Part shown: positions 1-9,342 of the stretch, piece by piece
How the letters are laid out: each line of letters starts with the position of its first letter
How positions within the stretch are numbered: position 1 is the first letter of the stretch
Source of the DNA: Terribacillus sp. FSL K6-0262
GTDB taxonomy: Bacteria; Bacillota; Bacilli; Bacillales; Amphibacillaceae
Direction: 5' to 3'
NCBI RefSeq assembly: GCF_037977385.1
Contig: NZ_CP150277.1
Location: 1,217,001 to 1,281,000 of the forward strand
Length of the DNA: 64,000 nucleotides
Notes under the pieces: generated by a model
Database searches by the model: none
Told to the model about the DNA's origin: nothing
Seen by the model: the letters and a program-made list of their open reading frames with translations, nothing else
Program-made: the position numbers and the translations under genes

Positions 1-108
1 CGCTGTATTGAACACCATTTCCCCCTCTGATTCCGTGATCTTCCCGAGCCAGATGCCTTCCAAGACATCTCCTGTGCTGAGCATCAAATAACCCTTTGTC
101 TCTTCCAT
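1..108 (-). CDS. carA: Carbamoyl-phosphate synthase, small subunit (5' end, cut by window)
   Basis: The first 36 codons of a minus-strand gene run off the left edge. The frame begins MEETKGYLMLSTGDVLEGIW and reaches EGEMVFNTA, the usual N-terminus of the glutaminase subunit of carbamoyl-phosphate synthase. The ATG at 108 follows an AAAGGAG site with 8 bases of spacing. It lies downstream of argG and argH on the same strand, so it is probably the arginine-specific enzyme supplying carbamoyl phosphate for citrulline. The catalytic part is outside the window. Confidence 0.85.
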   Translation of the reverse strand, partial: MEETKGYLMLSTGDVLEGIWLGKITESEGEMVFNTA

Positions 109-151
109 TCATGCTGCTCCTTTCCGAAACGAGTTTATCTTTATTCTGATA

Positions 152-169
152 AACTAATAATTATGCATC
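152..169 (-). promoter_or_regulatory. ARG-box-like site upstream of carA
   Basis: Read on the minus strand this 18-mer matches the ArgR consensus WNTGAATWWWWATTCANW at about 14 positions. It lies in the argH-carA gap (109-197) and shares the core TGCATAAT with the better box upstream of argG. A weak hairpin (GTTTATC/GATAAAC) sits beside it. The gap is short, so carA may be partly independent of the argGH promoter. Confidence 0.4.
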
Positions 170-197
170 CGTAATAAAAAGAAAGGTGAGCAGCTGC

Positions 198-1613
198 TCA
201 CCCCTCCAGTTTGGCAGCCTGCTCCTCTGTCCACTTTCTATTCGTTTCCAGCAAGGCTTCTATATTGTCGACTTGTTCCCGGACCCGCGCTTTTGCCGTA
301 CCTCCCGGGATATTCCTTGCTGCTACGACGGTTTCCGGTGCAAGTGCCTCGTAGATATCTTCCTTTATCAGACCCGAAAACTGCTGAAACTCTTCCAGGC
401 CGAGATCCAGCAAATATTTTCCCTGTTCGATACTATACAGGACTGCCTGACCGACAACTGCATGTGATTCCCGGAAAGCCATGCCCTTTGCCACCAGGTA
501 ATCAGCAAGATCTGTCGCATTGGAGAAATCATTGCGGACAGCCTGATACATATTATCCTGCTTCACATACATCGTCTCGATCATCGGCGCAAAGAGCCCA
601 AGCGCCCCCTTCAATGTCTCCACTGTATCGAACATGCCCTCCTTGTCTTCCTGCATATCCTTATTGTACGCAAGCGGCAGGCCTTTCAAGGTCGTCAGCA
701 TTCCCATCAGATGACCGAAGACCCGGCCGGATTTACCCCGGACAAGCTCTGCCACGTCAGGGTTCTTCTTCTGGGGCATCATGCTGCTGCCAGTCGAAAA
801 GGCATCATCCAATTCGATGAAATCGAACTCGGCACTGGACCATTGCACCAATTCCTCTGATAGACGGGACAAGTGCACACTGATCAGGCTGGCTGCCGAC
901 AAGAATTCCACGACGAAATCACGATCACTGACGCTGTCCAGACTGTTTTCGGTAATCCCGTCGAAATGCAGCTGCTCCGCCACAAAATGACGATCAATCG
1001 GGAATGTCGTGCCGGCCAAGGCACCTGCTCCGAGCGGCATTTTATTCACTCGCTTCCAGCTATCCTGCAGACGCTCGACATCCCGCTGCAGCATATAAGC
1101 ATATGCCATGAGATGATGGCCGAACAATACGGGCTGAGCCCGCTGCAGGTGGGTATAGCCAGGAAGGATCGTATCCAGATGCTGCTTCGCCTGTTCCGTC
1201 AATGCGGTCTGTACGGCTCCCAGCAATCCGATAATGTCCACGATTGCCTCACGCAAATACAAACGCATATCCAGTGCCACTTGATCATTACGGCTTCTTC
1301 CGGTATGCAGCTTGCCGCCTACCGGGCCGATATGGTCGATCAGCAGCCGCTCTACATTCATATGGATATCCTCGTCTGCTTGCGTGAGTGTTGCTTCCCC
1401 TGCCTGGATTTTGTGCAGCACCTGCTTCAATCCCTCAGCAATCGTTTCCGCTTCATCCCGTTCGATGATGCCGCATTTACCAAGCATCGCCACATGCGCG
1501 AGGCTGCCTTGGATATCGTATTCAGCCAGTTTCTGATCAAATCCGATGGAGGAAGTGTAGGCGTCTACTAATTCATTGGTCGGCTTCGTGAATCTTCCTC
1601 CCCAGAGCTTCAT
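198..1613 (-). CDS. argH: Argininosuccinate lyase
   Basis: This 471-residue protein cleaves argininosuccinate to arginine and fumarate, the last step of arginine synthesis. It shows the fumarase/aspartase-superfamily signature [11 protein letters not shown] at residues 275-285, TGRSRNDQ at 104-111 and the YTHLQ segment near 153. Length is normal for the family. The ATG overlaps the argG stop by 4 bases, so the two are translationally coupled; carA follows downstream. Confidence 0.97.
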   Translation of the reverse strand: MKLWGGRFTKPTNELVDAYTSSIGFDQKLAEYDIQGSLAHVAMLGKCGIIERDEAETIAEGLKQVLHKIQAGEATLTQADEDIHMNVERLLIDHIGPVGGKLHTGRSRNDQVALDMRLYLREAIVDIIGLLGAVQTALTEQAKQHLDTILPGYTHLQRAQPVLFGHHLMAYAYMLQRDVERLQDSWKRVNKMPLGAGALAGTTFPIDRHFVAEQLHFDGITENSLDSVSDRDFVVEFLSAASLISVHLSRLSEELVQWSSAEFDFIELDDAFSTGSSMMPQKKNPDVAELVRGKSGRVFGHLMGMLTTLKGLPLAYNKDMQEDKEGMFDTVETLKGALGLFAPMIETMYVKQDNMYQAVRNDFSNATDLADYLVAKGMAFRESHAVVGQAVLYSIEQGKYLLDLGLEEFQQFSGLIKEDIYEALAPETVVAARNIPGGTAKARVREQVDNIEALLETNRKWTEEQAAKLEG

Positions 1614-2869
1614 TGTTTTACAGCTTCTTTTTTATTTATTTTCAAAAGTGACGGCACTTCCGTTTGCACTGTCTGCTGACGGGCAACTTCAGCCTGCACC
1701 TTCGTTGGCAGACCCCAAAGCTGGATGAAGCCAAGCGCTGCATCATGATCGAATTTATCCTCTGGCTTATACGTTGCCAAATCAAAGCTGTATAGCGATT
1801 CAGCTGATTCTCTGCCGACGACGAGTGCATGTCCTTTATACAGCTTCACTTTCACATTGCCGGAAACCGTCTGCTGTGTCTCTTCAATGAATGCCTGCAG
1901 CGCTTTTGTAAGCGGGGAATACCATAGACCATCATAAATTGTCTGTGCCAGTTTTTGCTCGATGATCGGTTTGAACTGGGAAATTTCACGTGTCATCGTC
2001 AAAGCTTCCAATTCCTGATGCGCAGCAATCAGTGTCACTGCAGCCGGGCATTCATAGATTTCACGCGATTTGATCCCTACCAATCTATTTTCGACATGAT
2101 CGATACGTCCGACACCATGCTTGCCTGCGATTTCATTCAATTTCAGGATGAGCGCGTCCAGTGGATAAGCTTCGCCATCGATTGCGACCGGTTTTCCTTT
2201 TTCGAAAGTGATAGTCACGATCTGTGCTTCCTCAGGTGCCTCTTCGGGATCAACAGTCAAACCAAAAGCATCACTTGGCGGCTGCTCCCATGGATCTTCC
2301 AAAATACCGCACTCATTGGAACGTCCCCATAGATTCTGATCGACACTGTATGGGCTCTCCTTCCCTACCGGGACCGGAATGCCATGCTGCTGTGCATATT
2401 CGATTTCTTCATCACGGCTCATTGCCCATTCACGGACAGGCGCTACAATTTTCAAATCCGGATTCAAAGCTGTGAAACTCACGTCAAAACGAACCTGATC
2501 ATTACCTTTTCCAGTACAGCCATGCGCTACTGCCACGGCTCCTTCTTCTTTCGCAATATCGACCAGCACCTTGGCAATCAATGGACGGCTAAGTGCAGAA
2601 ACGAGCGGATATTTGCCTTCATAAAGCAAGTTTGCTTTCAAAGCCGGAAGCACATATTCCTCTGCATACGCAGCTTTTGCATCCACTGTATAGGATTTGA
2701 TTGCACCTACCTGCAATGCTTTCTCCTGAACGAAATCCAAGTCCTTTCCTTCCCCAACATCCAAACCAACTGCGATGACATCATAATTATATTTATCCTG
2801 CAGCCACTTGATTGCCACAGAAGTATCCAAACCACCAGAGTATGCGAGTACGATTTTATCCTTTGCCAT
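1610..2869 (-). CDS. argG: Argininosuccinate synthase
   Basis: This 419-residue protein makes argininosuccinate from citrulline, aspartate and ATP. The N-type ATP pyrophosphatase P-loop AYSGGLDTS is at residues 9-17. The start is preceded by AGGGAGA. It is the first gene of the argG-argH-carA group and has an ARG-box-like palindrome about 45 bases upstream. The C-terminus (INKKEAVKQ) extends slightly beyond the conserved part. Confidence 0.97.
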   Translation of the reverse strand: MAKDKIVLAYSGGLDTSVAIKWLQDKYNYDVIAVGLDVGEGKDLDFVQEKALQVGAIKSYTVDAKAAYAEEYVLPALKANLLYEGKYPLVSALSRPLIAKVLVDIAKEEGAVAVAHGCTGKGNDQVRFDVSFTALNPDLKIVAPVREWAMSRDEEIEYAQQHGIPVPVGKESPYSVDQNLWGRSNECGILEDPWEQPPSDAFGLTVDPEEAPEEAQIVTITFEKGKPVAIDGEAYPLDALILKLNEIAGKHGVGRIDHVENRLVGIKSREIYECPAAVTLIAAHQELEALTMTREISQFKPIIEQKLAQTIYDGLWYSPLTKALQAFIEETQQTVSGNVKVKLYKGHALVVGRESAESLYSFDLATYKPEDKFDHDAALGFIQLWGLPTKVQAEVARQQTVQTEVPSLLKINKKEAVKQ

Positions 2870-2909
2870 TATGAATCTCCCTCTCCGTGCTGAATGCTCG
2901 ATTTATTTA

Positions 2910-2927
2910 TGTGAATTATTATGCATT
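2910..2927 (-). promoter_or_regulatory. ARG-box upstream of argG
   Basis: On the minus strand the 18-mer AATGCATAATAATTCACA matches the ArgR operator consensus WNTGAATWWWWATTCANW at 17 of 18 positions. It lies 41 bases upstream of the argG start, as expected for arginine-dependent repression by ArgR/AhrC. The regulator gene is not in this window. Confidence 0.65.
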
Positions 2928-3026
2928 ATAACTAATATAAATTCAAGCACTTTTTATTAATTCATCGACTAGGTATCCTATTAATCTGGCAAATATATAG
3001 TGCCTGCCTACTTTCAAGCATGAAAA

Positions 3027-3050
3027 AAGACGAGCCCTTGGACTCGTCTT
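3027..3050 (-). terminator. Terminator after queE
   Basis: The stem AAGACGAG/CTCGTCTT lies just beyond the queE stop. On the minus strand it is followed by a run of T, so it fits an intrinsic terminator of the queCDE operon. Confidence 0.75.
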
Positions 3051-3054
3051 CCTT

Positions 3055-3786
3055 TTATACACCGCGTTTATTTCCCCATACAAGCGTATGAAGCTGCGGC
3101 AGGACACGCACATGATTCAATTCGCTGGAAAGAGATACCTGATCGATCAGCCACTCATACTTGGCAAGCAGCGCATCCCTCAATTGCGCATCATCCAACG
3201 TAGCTGTATCATGATTGCCGACTTGTACGTAGAAACTTACATCCGGGTAGCGTTTATGGACATTCGTCGCATACTGCAAGTCTTCTTCATCAAAGATGAC
3301 AACCTTCAGGCTGACATTGGCAAGGCGTCCTGCATTCTTTAGGTTATCGATGATTTCATCCAGCCGATGAAAATCGGTTTTCATCATGGAGCTCGGTGGC
3401 TTCGGGGAAATCGTCAAATCATCGATTTCCAGGAACCACGGCTGGTAGCGGCTGCCTTGCGTTTCAAGTGCAATCCGGATACCTTTCTGCTTAAGGAACT
3501 GGGTGAATTCCCCCAGATTCTTAAGCAGTGCCGGGTTCCCGCCAGAAATGGTAACGTGACCAAATCGATCTCCGCCCACTTCCACCAAGCGATCCCATAT
3601 CTCTTCGGCAGTCAGCTGCCGGATGTCTTCCTTGGCCGATCCATCCCATGTAAAGGCTGAATCACACCAGCTGCAGCTGTAGTCGCAGCCGGCGGTACGG
3701 ACAAACATCGTCTTCTGTCCGACAACCATCCCTTCTCCCTGCACGGTGGGACCGAATACTTCTAAAACCGGAAATTTACTTGCCAT
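3055..3786 (-). CDS. queE: 7-carboxy-7-deazaguanine synthase
   Basis: This 243-residue radical-SAM enzyme converts 6-carboxytetrahydropterin to 7-carboxy-7-deazaguanine in preQ0/queuosine synthesis. A CX3CX2C cluster (C34, C38, C41 in GCDYSCSWCDS) binds the iron-sulfur centre, and the N-terminal FGPTVQGEG is typical of QueE. The start at MASKF is chosen because GAGG precedes it and it overlaps the end of queD by 11 bases. A longer frame exists upstream but lacks a ribosome binding site. Confidence 0.93.
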   Translation of the reverse strand: MASKFPVLEVFGPTVQGEGMVVGQKTMFVRTAGCDYSCSWCDSAFTWDGSAKEDIRQLTAEEIWDRLVEVGGDRFGHVTISGGNPALLKNLGEFTQFLKQKGIRIALETQGSRYQPWFLEIDDLTISPKPPSSMMKTDFHRLDEIIDNLKNAGRLANVSLKVVIFDEEDLQYATNVHKRYPDVSFYVQVGNHDTATLDDAQLRDALLAKYEWLIDQVSLSSELNHVRVLPQLHTLVWGNKRGV

Positions 3787-4213
3787 TTTCTGTTCCTCGC
3801 TTTGGTCGATACACACAGTAGCTGGTCGGTGTCTCACGCAAGAAAACTTGCAGGCATTTCGGCTTGTGAGGCAGCTGATCCAGTTCCTGCTGAATCAATT
3901 CATAGATTTTTCGGGCCATCACTTCCGTCGTTGGAAAATCATCTTTTCCAAGTACATCGGTATGGTCATTTAAAAGCGTGTGATCGAATTTTTTATGAAT
4001 CAATGCTTTGATTGTGGAGAAATTGAATAAAAATCCACTGTCATCCAATTCATCCCCCGCAATCGTTATATTGGCGAAATACGTATGACCATGCACCTGC
4101 TGGCATTTGCCCGCATCCGGATGCTGGATGCTGTGTGCCGCTGCAAAATGCAGATCCTTGTTCAATTCATAGCAGTAGTCATGCTGCACTTGCGGGTAAA
4201 TTTGCTGTATCAT
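3776..4213 (-). CDS. queD: 6-carboxytetrahydropterin synthase
   Basis: This 145-residue zinc enzyme converts 7,8-dihydroneopterin triphosphate to 6-carboxy-5,6,7,8-tetrahydropterin. Probable zinc ligands are H27 (HFAAAHSI), H41 and H43 (VHGHTY); C37 is the likely catalytic cysteine. It overlaps queC by 4 bases and queE by 11, so the three genes form one compact operon under the preQ1 riboswitch. Confidence 0.92.
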   Translation of the reverse strand: MIQQIYPQVQHDYCYELNKDLHFAAAHSIQHPDAGKCQQVHGHTYFANITIAGDELDDSGFLFNFSTIKALIHKKFDHTLLNDHTDVLGKDDFPTTEVMARKIYELIQQELDQLPHKPKCLQVFLRETPTSYCVYRPKRGTENGK

Positions 4214-4869
4214 GCTCGCTCCGCCTTTTTCGCTTCATATTGATCAAGCCCGTTTTTACGCAGCTTACAAGCTGGGCATTCTCCGCATCCATCGGCAATG
4301 ATCCCGTTATAGCAAGTAAGTGTCTTTTCTTTCACATAATCAAGCTGCCCGAGCTGATCCGCCAATTCCCATGTCTCGGCTTTATCCAGCCACATCAGCG
4401 GTGTATGAATGACAAATTCTTTGTCCATTGATAGGTTGAGAGATACATTCAGCGATTTCACAAAGATATCCCGGCAATCCGGATAGCCGCTGAAGTCTGT
4501 TTCACATACCCCCGTCACAAGGTGCTTGGCACCTACTTGATGTGCCAAAATTGCTGCAAAGGAAAGGAATACCAGATTACGTCCTGGAACGAACGTGGAC
4601 GGCAGCTCCCCTTCCTGCTGCTCGATTTCGATATCATCTCTCGTCAATGCGTTTGGAGCAAGCTGATTCAATAAAGACATATCCAATACATGGTGTCTGA
4701 TTCCTTGCTCTTTCGCGATTTGCTCTGCCACTTCAATTTCCAGACTGTGACGCTGATTATAATTGAATGTGACAGCTTCCACTTCCTCGAACTGCTCCAT
4801 TGCCCAAAATAAACAAGTTGTACTATCTTGGCCGCCGCTGAATACGACGATGGCTTTATCCTTCTTCAT
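4210..4869 (-). CDS. queC: 7-cyano-7-deazaguanine synthase
   Basis: This 219-residue enzyme converts 7-carboxy-7-deazaguanine and ammonia to preQ0 with ATP. The PP-loop SGGQDS is at residues 11-16 and the C-terminal zinc site is [10 protein letters not shown]. The start [10 protein letters not shown] follows AAGGAG with 7 bases of spacing. It is the first gene after a preQ1-I riboswitch and two tandem terminator hairpins. Confidence 0.94.
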   Translation of the reverse strand: MKKDKAIVVFSGGQDSTTCLFWAMEQFEEVEAVTFNYNQRHSLEIEVAEQIAKEQGIRHHVLDMSLLNQLAPNALTRDDIEIEQQEGELPSTFVPGRNLVFLSFAAILAHQVGAKHLVTGVCETDFSGYPDCRDIFVKSLNVSLNLSMDKEFVIHTPLMWLDKAETWELADQLGQLDYVKEKTLTCYNGIIADGCGECPACKLRKNGLDQYEAKKAERA

Positions 4870-4901
4870 TATGCTTCTCCTTTTATCCAGACTATCCCGA
4901 T

Positions 4902-4933
4902 AAAAAAGCCCCTTCCCAAAGGAAGAGGCTGCC
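4902..4933 (-). terminator. Second terminator hairpin in the queC leader
   Basis: On the minus strand AGCCTCTTCC pairs with GGAAGGGGCT (one G-U pair) and is followed by a run of six T. It lies between the riboswitch terminator and the queC ribosome binding site, so transcripts meet two terminators before the operon. Confidence 0.65.
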
Positions 4934-4949
4934 AATTATCCATAAAAAA

Positions 4950-4978
4950 TAAAAAAGACTATACCCAAGGATATAGTT
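4950..4978 (-). terminator. Riboswitch-proximal terminator in the queC leader
   Basis: The stem ACTATA/TATAGT with a run of T on the minus strand starts only a few bases after the preQ1-I aptamer. This is the usual expression-platform position for transcriptional control. Confidence 0.65.
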
Positions 4979-5016
4979 CCTTAGTTTTTTATAGAGGGTT
5001 GTGCTAGAACCTCTCC
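4979..5016 (-). promoter_or_regulatory. preQ1-I riboswitch
   Basis: The minus strand reads AGAGGTTCTAGC, then ACCCTCTATAAAAAACTAAGG split over the P1 stem and the A-rich tail. This is the compact class-I preQ1 aptamer, with P1 pairing AGAGG/CCTCT and the A-rich segment for the H-type pseudoknot. It controls queC-queD-queE. A candidate extended -10 (TGATACAAT) lies upstream at 5055-5063; no convincing -35 was seen. Confidence 0.9.
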
Positions 5017-5245
5017 CAGGATGGCCTGGATTTTTTTATACTTTTCTGCAGTCCATTGTATCACAGCTGGGCGCTTTTGCATACGATAAGACGAGTCATT
5101 ACATGCCAAGGATGGAGAAAACTCAAAAAATAGATATCACAAACCCTCCTTCCTGTACAAAATGCTCGTTTTTAACATCACTCATTTGGGTCAAGGGACT
5201 CAAGTATTAACACCCAAGTCTTTTTGAATACAATAAAATATCTTC

Positions 5246-5962
5246 TCACTTCGAAAGCACTTCATCCTTCTCAATCTTCGCCCCGGTAATTTTAATGCAG
5301 ATTAAAGTTATGAGGAGGATAAAAATAGCTGAACTTAATGTAACTAATAACTGACTGGCAAAAGCCATCGCTACTATATTACCGAACACAGCTATTAGGA
5401 TAATTCCCGTTACAATGGTTGCCACTGTTGAGTTTAAATATATACCCGCCATTCCCGAAAAAAATATCAAAGAAATAGTTAATATTACTGTGGCTATAGA
5501 GGTGACCAAAAAATGCCCGATGGAATATAGTGCCGTATTGGATGTAACAAGGATGGGAGCAACTGACTCCATCAGTAAATAGAGGATGTTCGCTACAGAC
5601 ATCCCCAACAGTTGGACGCCAAAGAACATACCACAGAATGACATCACTTTATCATAAAATAATTGTGATCTTCCATTAGGGTATAAATATGTCCTCAGCT
5701 TATCTTCTCCGATATAATTCTTGACCAAGCACCTATTGATTATGATAGATCCATATATAACCAAAATACACATACAAATAGTAGAAGCCAATCCTGAAAG
5801 GCTTACGTAATTCTTAAGGATATTATCCGATTCAGCAGTATCGAATCGTCCAATGACAGTAAAAAAATAAAGTGTAAGGAGCTGTCCGAGAAAAGCCATT
5901 GAAAAAATGACTTTTCTATACTTTTTTAGCTTGGATGATTCAAACTCATAATTTTCACCCAA
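5246..5962 (-). CDS. ABC-2-type permease of the peptide island (second pair)
   Basis: A hydrophobic protein of about 238 residues with roughly six membrane segments, following an ABC ATPase gene and overlapping it. The frame is open from a GTG at 5971, but the TTG at 5962 has better spacing to GGAGG. I see no enzyme motif. It probably forms a complex with the upstream ATPase, for export of the island's peptide or for self-protection. It is the last gene of the island; 5140-5245 downstream holds no clear gene. Confidence 0.75.
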   Translation of the reverse strand: MGENYEFESSKLKKYRKVIFSMAFLGQLLTLYFFTVIGRFDTAESDNILKNYVSLSGLASTICMCILVIYGSIIINRCLVKNYIGEDKLRTYLYPNGRSQLFYDKVMSFCGMFFGVQLLGMSVANILYLLMESVAPILVTSNTALYSIGHFLVTSIATVILTISLIFFSGMAGIYLNSTVATIVTGIILIAVFGNIVAMAFASQLLVTLSSAIFILLITLICIKITGAKIEKDEVLSK

Positions 5963-6683
5963 TGTTTTCACCCTCCATCTTTAGAACCTTATAGTATTCT
6001 TTAAGACCTCCTGAATAAGCTCTAACAATATCTTTAACTGGCTTTTTTTCATAAGTCTCACCGTTAAACATAAATACTACACTAGTCACAAAGTTTTCGA
6101 GCTCTGACAATGAGTGACTTGTAATTACTACACAAACCCCTTCTTTTTTCAAGTCGGTAAGGATACGCTTCATTAAGTCTATACCATCAAAGTCAAGCCC
6201 ATTAAATGGTTCATCCAAGATAAGTATTTTAGGCCGGTGAGATAAAGCTATTGCCAGCTGAAGGCGCTGTTTCATCCCTAAAGATAATTTTTTTATCTTT
6301 GTTGTCAATGGCACATTTAATTCGAGCAATTCCAACATTCCGGTATATGATTCACTGTTTTTTAATTGCATGTAATGATAGTGTTCATCAAACAATTCAG
6401 AGATTGTCATATCAGAAACACTTGGTGGAAATTGAATTACAGCTCCGATCAGCTTTAATATTTCTGGACGTGTTGATTCAGACAATATTTTATTATTTAT
6501 TTTGATGGACCCTTGCTCCGGAAAAACCAGGCCTAGTAAACATTTCAATAAAGTGGTTTTCCCCACCCCATTCGGTCCAATGAATGCACAGATTTCCCCT
6601 TCATGCATGGTTACATTTGCGAGCCTTATAATTTCTTTTTCATTCACAGATTTACTTAATTTATCTATCGATATTAGGCTCAT
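5955..6683 (-). CDS. ABC transporter ATP-binding protein (second pair)
   Basis: About 242 residues with Walker A GPNGVGKT, signature LSLGMKQRL and Walker B ILILDEPFNGLD. The start at the second ATG (6683) is favoured because AAGGGA lies 9 bases ahead; the first ATG at 6692 is too close. The LSLGMKQR signature is common in ATPases of peptide-export or bacteriocin-immunity ABC-2 systems. It overlaps the permease gene downstream. Confidence 0.88.
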   Translation of the reverse strand: MSLISIDKLSKSVNEKEIIRLANVTMHEGEICAFIGPNGVGKTTLLKCLLGLVFPEQGSIKINNKILSESTRPEILKLIGAVIQFPPSVSDMTISELFDEHYHYMQLKNSESYTGMLELLELNVPLTTKIKKLSLGMKQRLQLAIALSHRPKILILDEPFNGLDFDGIDLMKRILTDLKKEGVCVVITSHSLSELENFVTSVVFMFNGETYEKKPVKDIVRAYSGGLKEYYKVLKMEGENIG

Positions 6684-6688
6684 GATAC

Positions 6689-7465
6689 TCATTCCCTTCT
6701 TGAAAGTACAATAAGAGATATAAAAAATGAAAAAGCTCCCCAGAATAACACTATAAACAAATCGGTCACGGAAAATGTTCCGAATTCAAATAGTGTTGAA
6801 CGTAATAAATTTGTTGTTGGAACGAATGGCAGTGTTTGATGGATGAAAGATGTCCACTCCGGCAATCTATCCATAGGATAAGTAATAGGAGAAAATAGTA
6901 ATCCACCAATCATTATCAACTGTGTAACTAATGCCATAACGTTCGGCGGGAAAGTATAGGCAATAGCAAACCCTATGCAAATCATCGTTACCTGAGCTAT
7001 CAATATAATCAAAAAGCTCCAAGGTGTTATATGTAGAGTGATATCGAATCGAAGCATCGCAGCTAGGCATCCCATAAATACACCGGGCAATGATGCAACA
7101 CACCAGATGATAATATCCGCAAATATTATCGAGCTGCGCGAAACTGGTAATGTTCTTTGGTATTTAAAAATACCGTCTTGTTTTGCAGTACTGACTATTT
7201 GTGGAGCCAATACACACCCTACGGCAATTACCCCTAGTGAAACTGCCCCTGATGAAAGATATAAAGCTAGTGTTTCATTTATATCCGGAATCAACAGCGC
7301 AAGACCATAGACAATAGCTAAAGCAAAAGCCACTTGCACAATACTGAATACCGGTAGAAGATATTTATGTCTCACAAGGCTCCAACGAACCAATCCCCAA
7401 AACTTTCTTATACTAAGTCCCACCTCACTGTACTTACTGATTGATTTACCTTCATACATTTCCAT
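6689..7465 (-). CDS. ABC-2-type permease of the peptide island (first pair)
   Basis: 258 residues with about six hydrophobic segments after a basic N-terminus, resembling ABC-2 membrane components. GGAGG stands ahead of the ATG at 7465. It overlaps the preceding ATPase gene by 14 bases and sits a few bases from the next ATPase gene, so the two transporter pairs are in one transcription unit. No specific substrate can be assigned from sequence. Confidence 0.78.
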   Translation of the reverse strand: MEMYEGKSISKYSEVGLSIRKFWGLVRWSLVRHKYLLPVFSIVQVAFALAIVYGLALLIPDINETLALYLSSGAVSLGVIAVGCVLAPQIVSTAKQDGIFKYQRTLPVSRSSIIFADIIIWCVASLPGVFMGCLAAMLRFDITLHITPWSFLIILIAQVTMICIGFAIAYTFPPNVMALVTQLIMIGGLLFSPITYPMDRLPEWTSFIHQTLPFVPTTNLLRSTLFEFGTFSVTDLFIVLFWGAFSFFISLIVLSRRE

Positions 7466-8396
7466 CCGTCAATCCTCCGTATGACGCTTCCAGTGATGCT
7501 GAAGTAAGTCTGTAATTAGCGACTCTTCTTTCCTCAATTTGTTTTAGCACCCAATTAATCGCATCAGGTACTTGTTCGGCCGAAAGATCAAAGATAACTT
7601 GCATCTCTTCTTCAATATATCTAGTTTTCAGTGATTCAGGCGCATCAGAAAATGAATTCCAATCGCTGACGGCCACGTAAAGTACATTGGTTGAAAATTG
7701 TTTTTGCTGACCCGTGGTTAATTCATCTTGAATTAGCTTGCCATGATTAAATAATAAAAAACGATCAGCGTATTGCTCAACTTCCAGTAAATTATGAGTA
7801 ACCACAATAACTATATGACCTTTATTAGCGAGTTTCCTCATATAATTCCACACCAACTTCCTTCTAACGGGGTCTACGTCGTTTGTTGGCTCATCTAAAA
7901 GAATTATAGGCGGAGGGCATATCACTGCCATGGCAAACGAAGCCAACCGTTGCAACCCTCCGGAAAGTTTTTCACCCGGTCTGTCTGCCCATTGCTCAAC
8001 CTTCAATTCTGCTAATATTTCTTTGCTCAACTCTTTGTTCTGACTACCGGAAATACCGCGTATATGTAAAATTGATTCTATGGACTGACGTAATGTAACA
8101 CCCGATAATGGAGCATGGAACTGCGGCATCATGGATACAAGATTTCTAGCAAATTTTGTGTCATCAATCAACGATTTACCTTGATAATCAATCTGACCTT
8201 GATCTGGCTTAACTATGCCAATGATTTGATTTAATAGCGTGGTTTTGCCAGCACCATTATGTCCTATAATTGCTACTATCTCTCCTGCATATAGTTCGAC
8301 TGAAATATCACAGTTTGCTTTTACACTTCCATTTTTATAGGACTTGGATATAGAGCTAATTTGCAAACTCCCTTTAGATTCTTTTATATCCTTCAT
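7452..8396 (-). CDS. ABC transporter ATP-binding protein (first pair)
   Basis: About 314 residues with Walker A GHNGAGKT, a slightly unusual signature LSGGLQRLA (Q of SGGQ replaced by L) and Walker B IILLDEPTNDVD. After the ATPase core, about 85 residues form an accessory C-terminal part as in many ABC-2 exporters. The ATG at 8396 is preferred over 8411 because GGAG lies 9 bases ahead. It follows the M50-like protease gene by about 37 bases. Confidence 0.87.
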   Translation of the reverse strand: MKDIKESKGSLQISSISKSYKNGSVKANCDISVELYAGEIVAIIGHNGAGKTTLLNQIIGIVKPDQGQIDYQGKSLIDDTKFARNLVSMMPQFHAPLSGVTLRQSIESILHIRGISGSQNKELSKEILAELKVEQWADRPGEKLSGGLQRLASFAMAVICPPPIILLDEPTNDVDPVRRKLVWNYMRKLANKGHIVIVVTHNLLEVEQYADRFLLFNHGKLIQDELTTGQQKQFSTNVLYVAVSDWNSFSDAPESLKTRYIEEEMQVIFDLSAEQVPDAINWVLKQIEERRVANYRLTSASLEASYGGLTDGNV

Positions 8397-8433
8397 AGTC
8401 AAACTCTCCATTTACTTAATCTAATCTGATGAA

Positions 8434-9336
8434 TCATTCAAAAAAATTAAAATACACATTCGAGAATAACATCCATAGAAAAGGTAAAAACCAGTATGCA
8501 ATTAAGATCAGATTAACAACGTAACCCACTTTTTTCAATATAGACCATGTTCTTACATTCGCAACATTGCTATTTCCTTCATCTACTGCAAGCATTGGAT
8601 TATCTAATAGACTCAATACAATAAAATGTCCATCGCAATTCTTATGAAATCTAAATTGCCAAGCAATTCTTAACCATAAGATTGAAATAGCTGCTGCTAA
8701 CATCCAATCTGTTATGAAGATATTGAAAATCAACAAGCAAGACAGCAGAAAAAAATCAAATATCAAACCGGCTGATAAAGCTGCTAATCTGGGGAAGAAA
8801 GACCAGACCCATATATGGGTCATGGATACAGTCGCATTGGCTTGCAAAATATTTAATCGAAGTCCTCCTGTCCTTAGCTTATAAGACCGTGCAAATATGA
8901 TATGCATCAATTCATGAATTAAAGTTGTTATCAAAGCGAAACCTATGAGTAGGGATATATTGAGTGGCAGGGAGATTGAATTGTTAATGAGAATGCTGCC
9001 ATTAGGCACTCCATTAAACAATGTTAATATAACGACAGACAATATAGAGAGTCCGCCCATTATGAAGAGAAACATCCTCTTAATATTCCATTTTAAATTA
9101 TTTTCCTCGTCCGGAAGGGACTTAATTTTATCAGATGAAGAATTACAGAAGTCATTATCTTTAAGTATATTCGCTATTTCCTCATCATAATCCTTTAAAG
9201 AACTATTATTATAAATTAAAGATTTAGCTAATTCCTCATTTACCACAAGAGGATCTGCATCCCTCGCTACAACTATCCAATCTCCACTCCTCAATTTTCT
9301 TCCTTGTATGGATTTAAGGCAACCTTCCATTGTCAT
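8434..9336 (-). CDS. M50-type membrane zinc metalloprotease of the peptide island
   Basis: 300 residues. A soluble N-terminal part of about 85 residues is followed by several membrane segments. HELMH (141-145) lies inside a hydrophobic helix and NCDGH (233-237) supplies the usual third metal ligand, as in site-2-protease-like M50 enzymes. The ATG at 9336 follows AAGGTG; a TTG at 9342 is too close. Similar proteases (YydH type) accompany short modified peptides in Bacillus, so a role in cutting the peptide made by this island is a reasonable inference. It follows the E1 gene with almost no gap. Confidence 0.82.
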   Translation of the reverse strand: MTMEGCLKSIQGRKLRSGDWIVVARDADPLVVNEELAKSLIYNNSSLKDYDEEIANILKDNDFCNSSSDKIKSLPDEENNLKWNIKRMFLFIMGGLSILSVVILTLFNGVPNGSILINNSISLPLNISLLIGFALITTLIHELMHIIFARSYKLRTGGLRLNILQANATVSMTHIWVWSFFPRLAALSAGLIFDFFLLSCLLIFNIFITDWMLAAAISILWLRIAWQFRFHKNCDGHFIVLSLLDNPMLAVDEGNSNVANVRTWSILKKVGYVVNLILIAYWFLPFLWMLFSNVYFNFFE

Positions 9337-9342
9337 TAACAA

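Noticed and set aside
293..1571. Long open frames on the plus strand opposite argH
   Set aside because: They are antisense shadows of a well-conserved gene and carry no motif or ribosome binding site.
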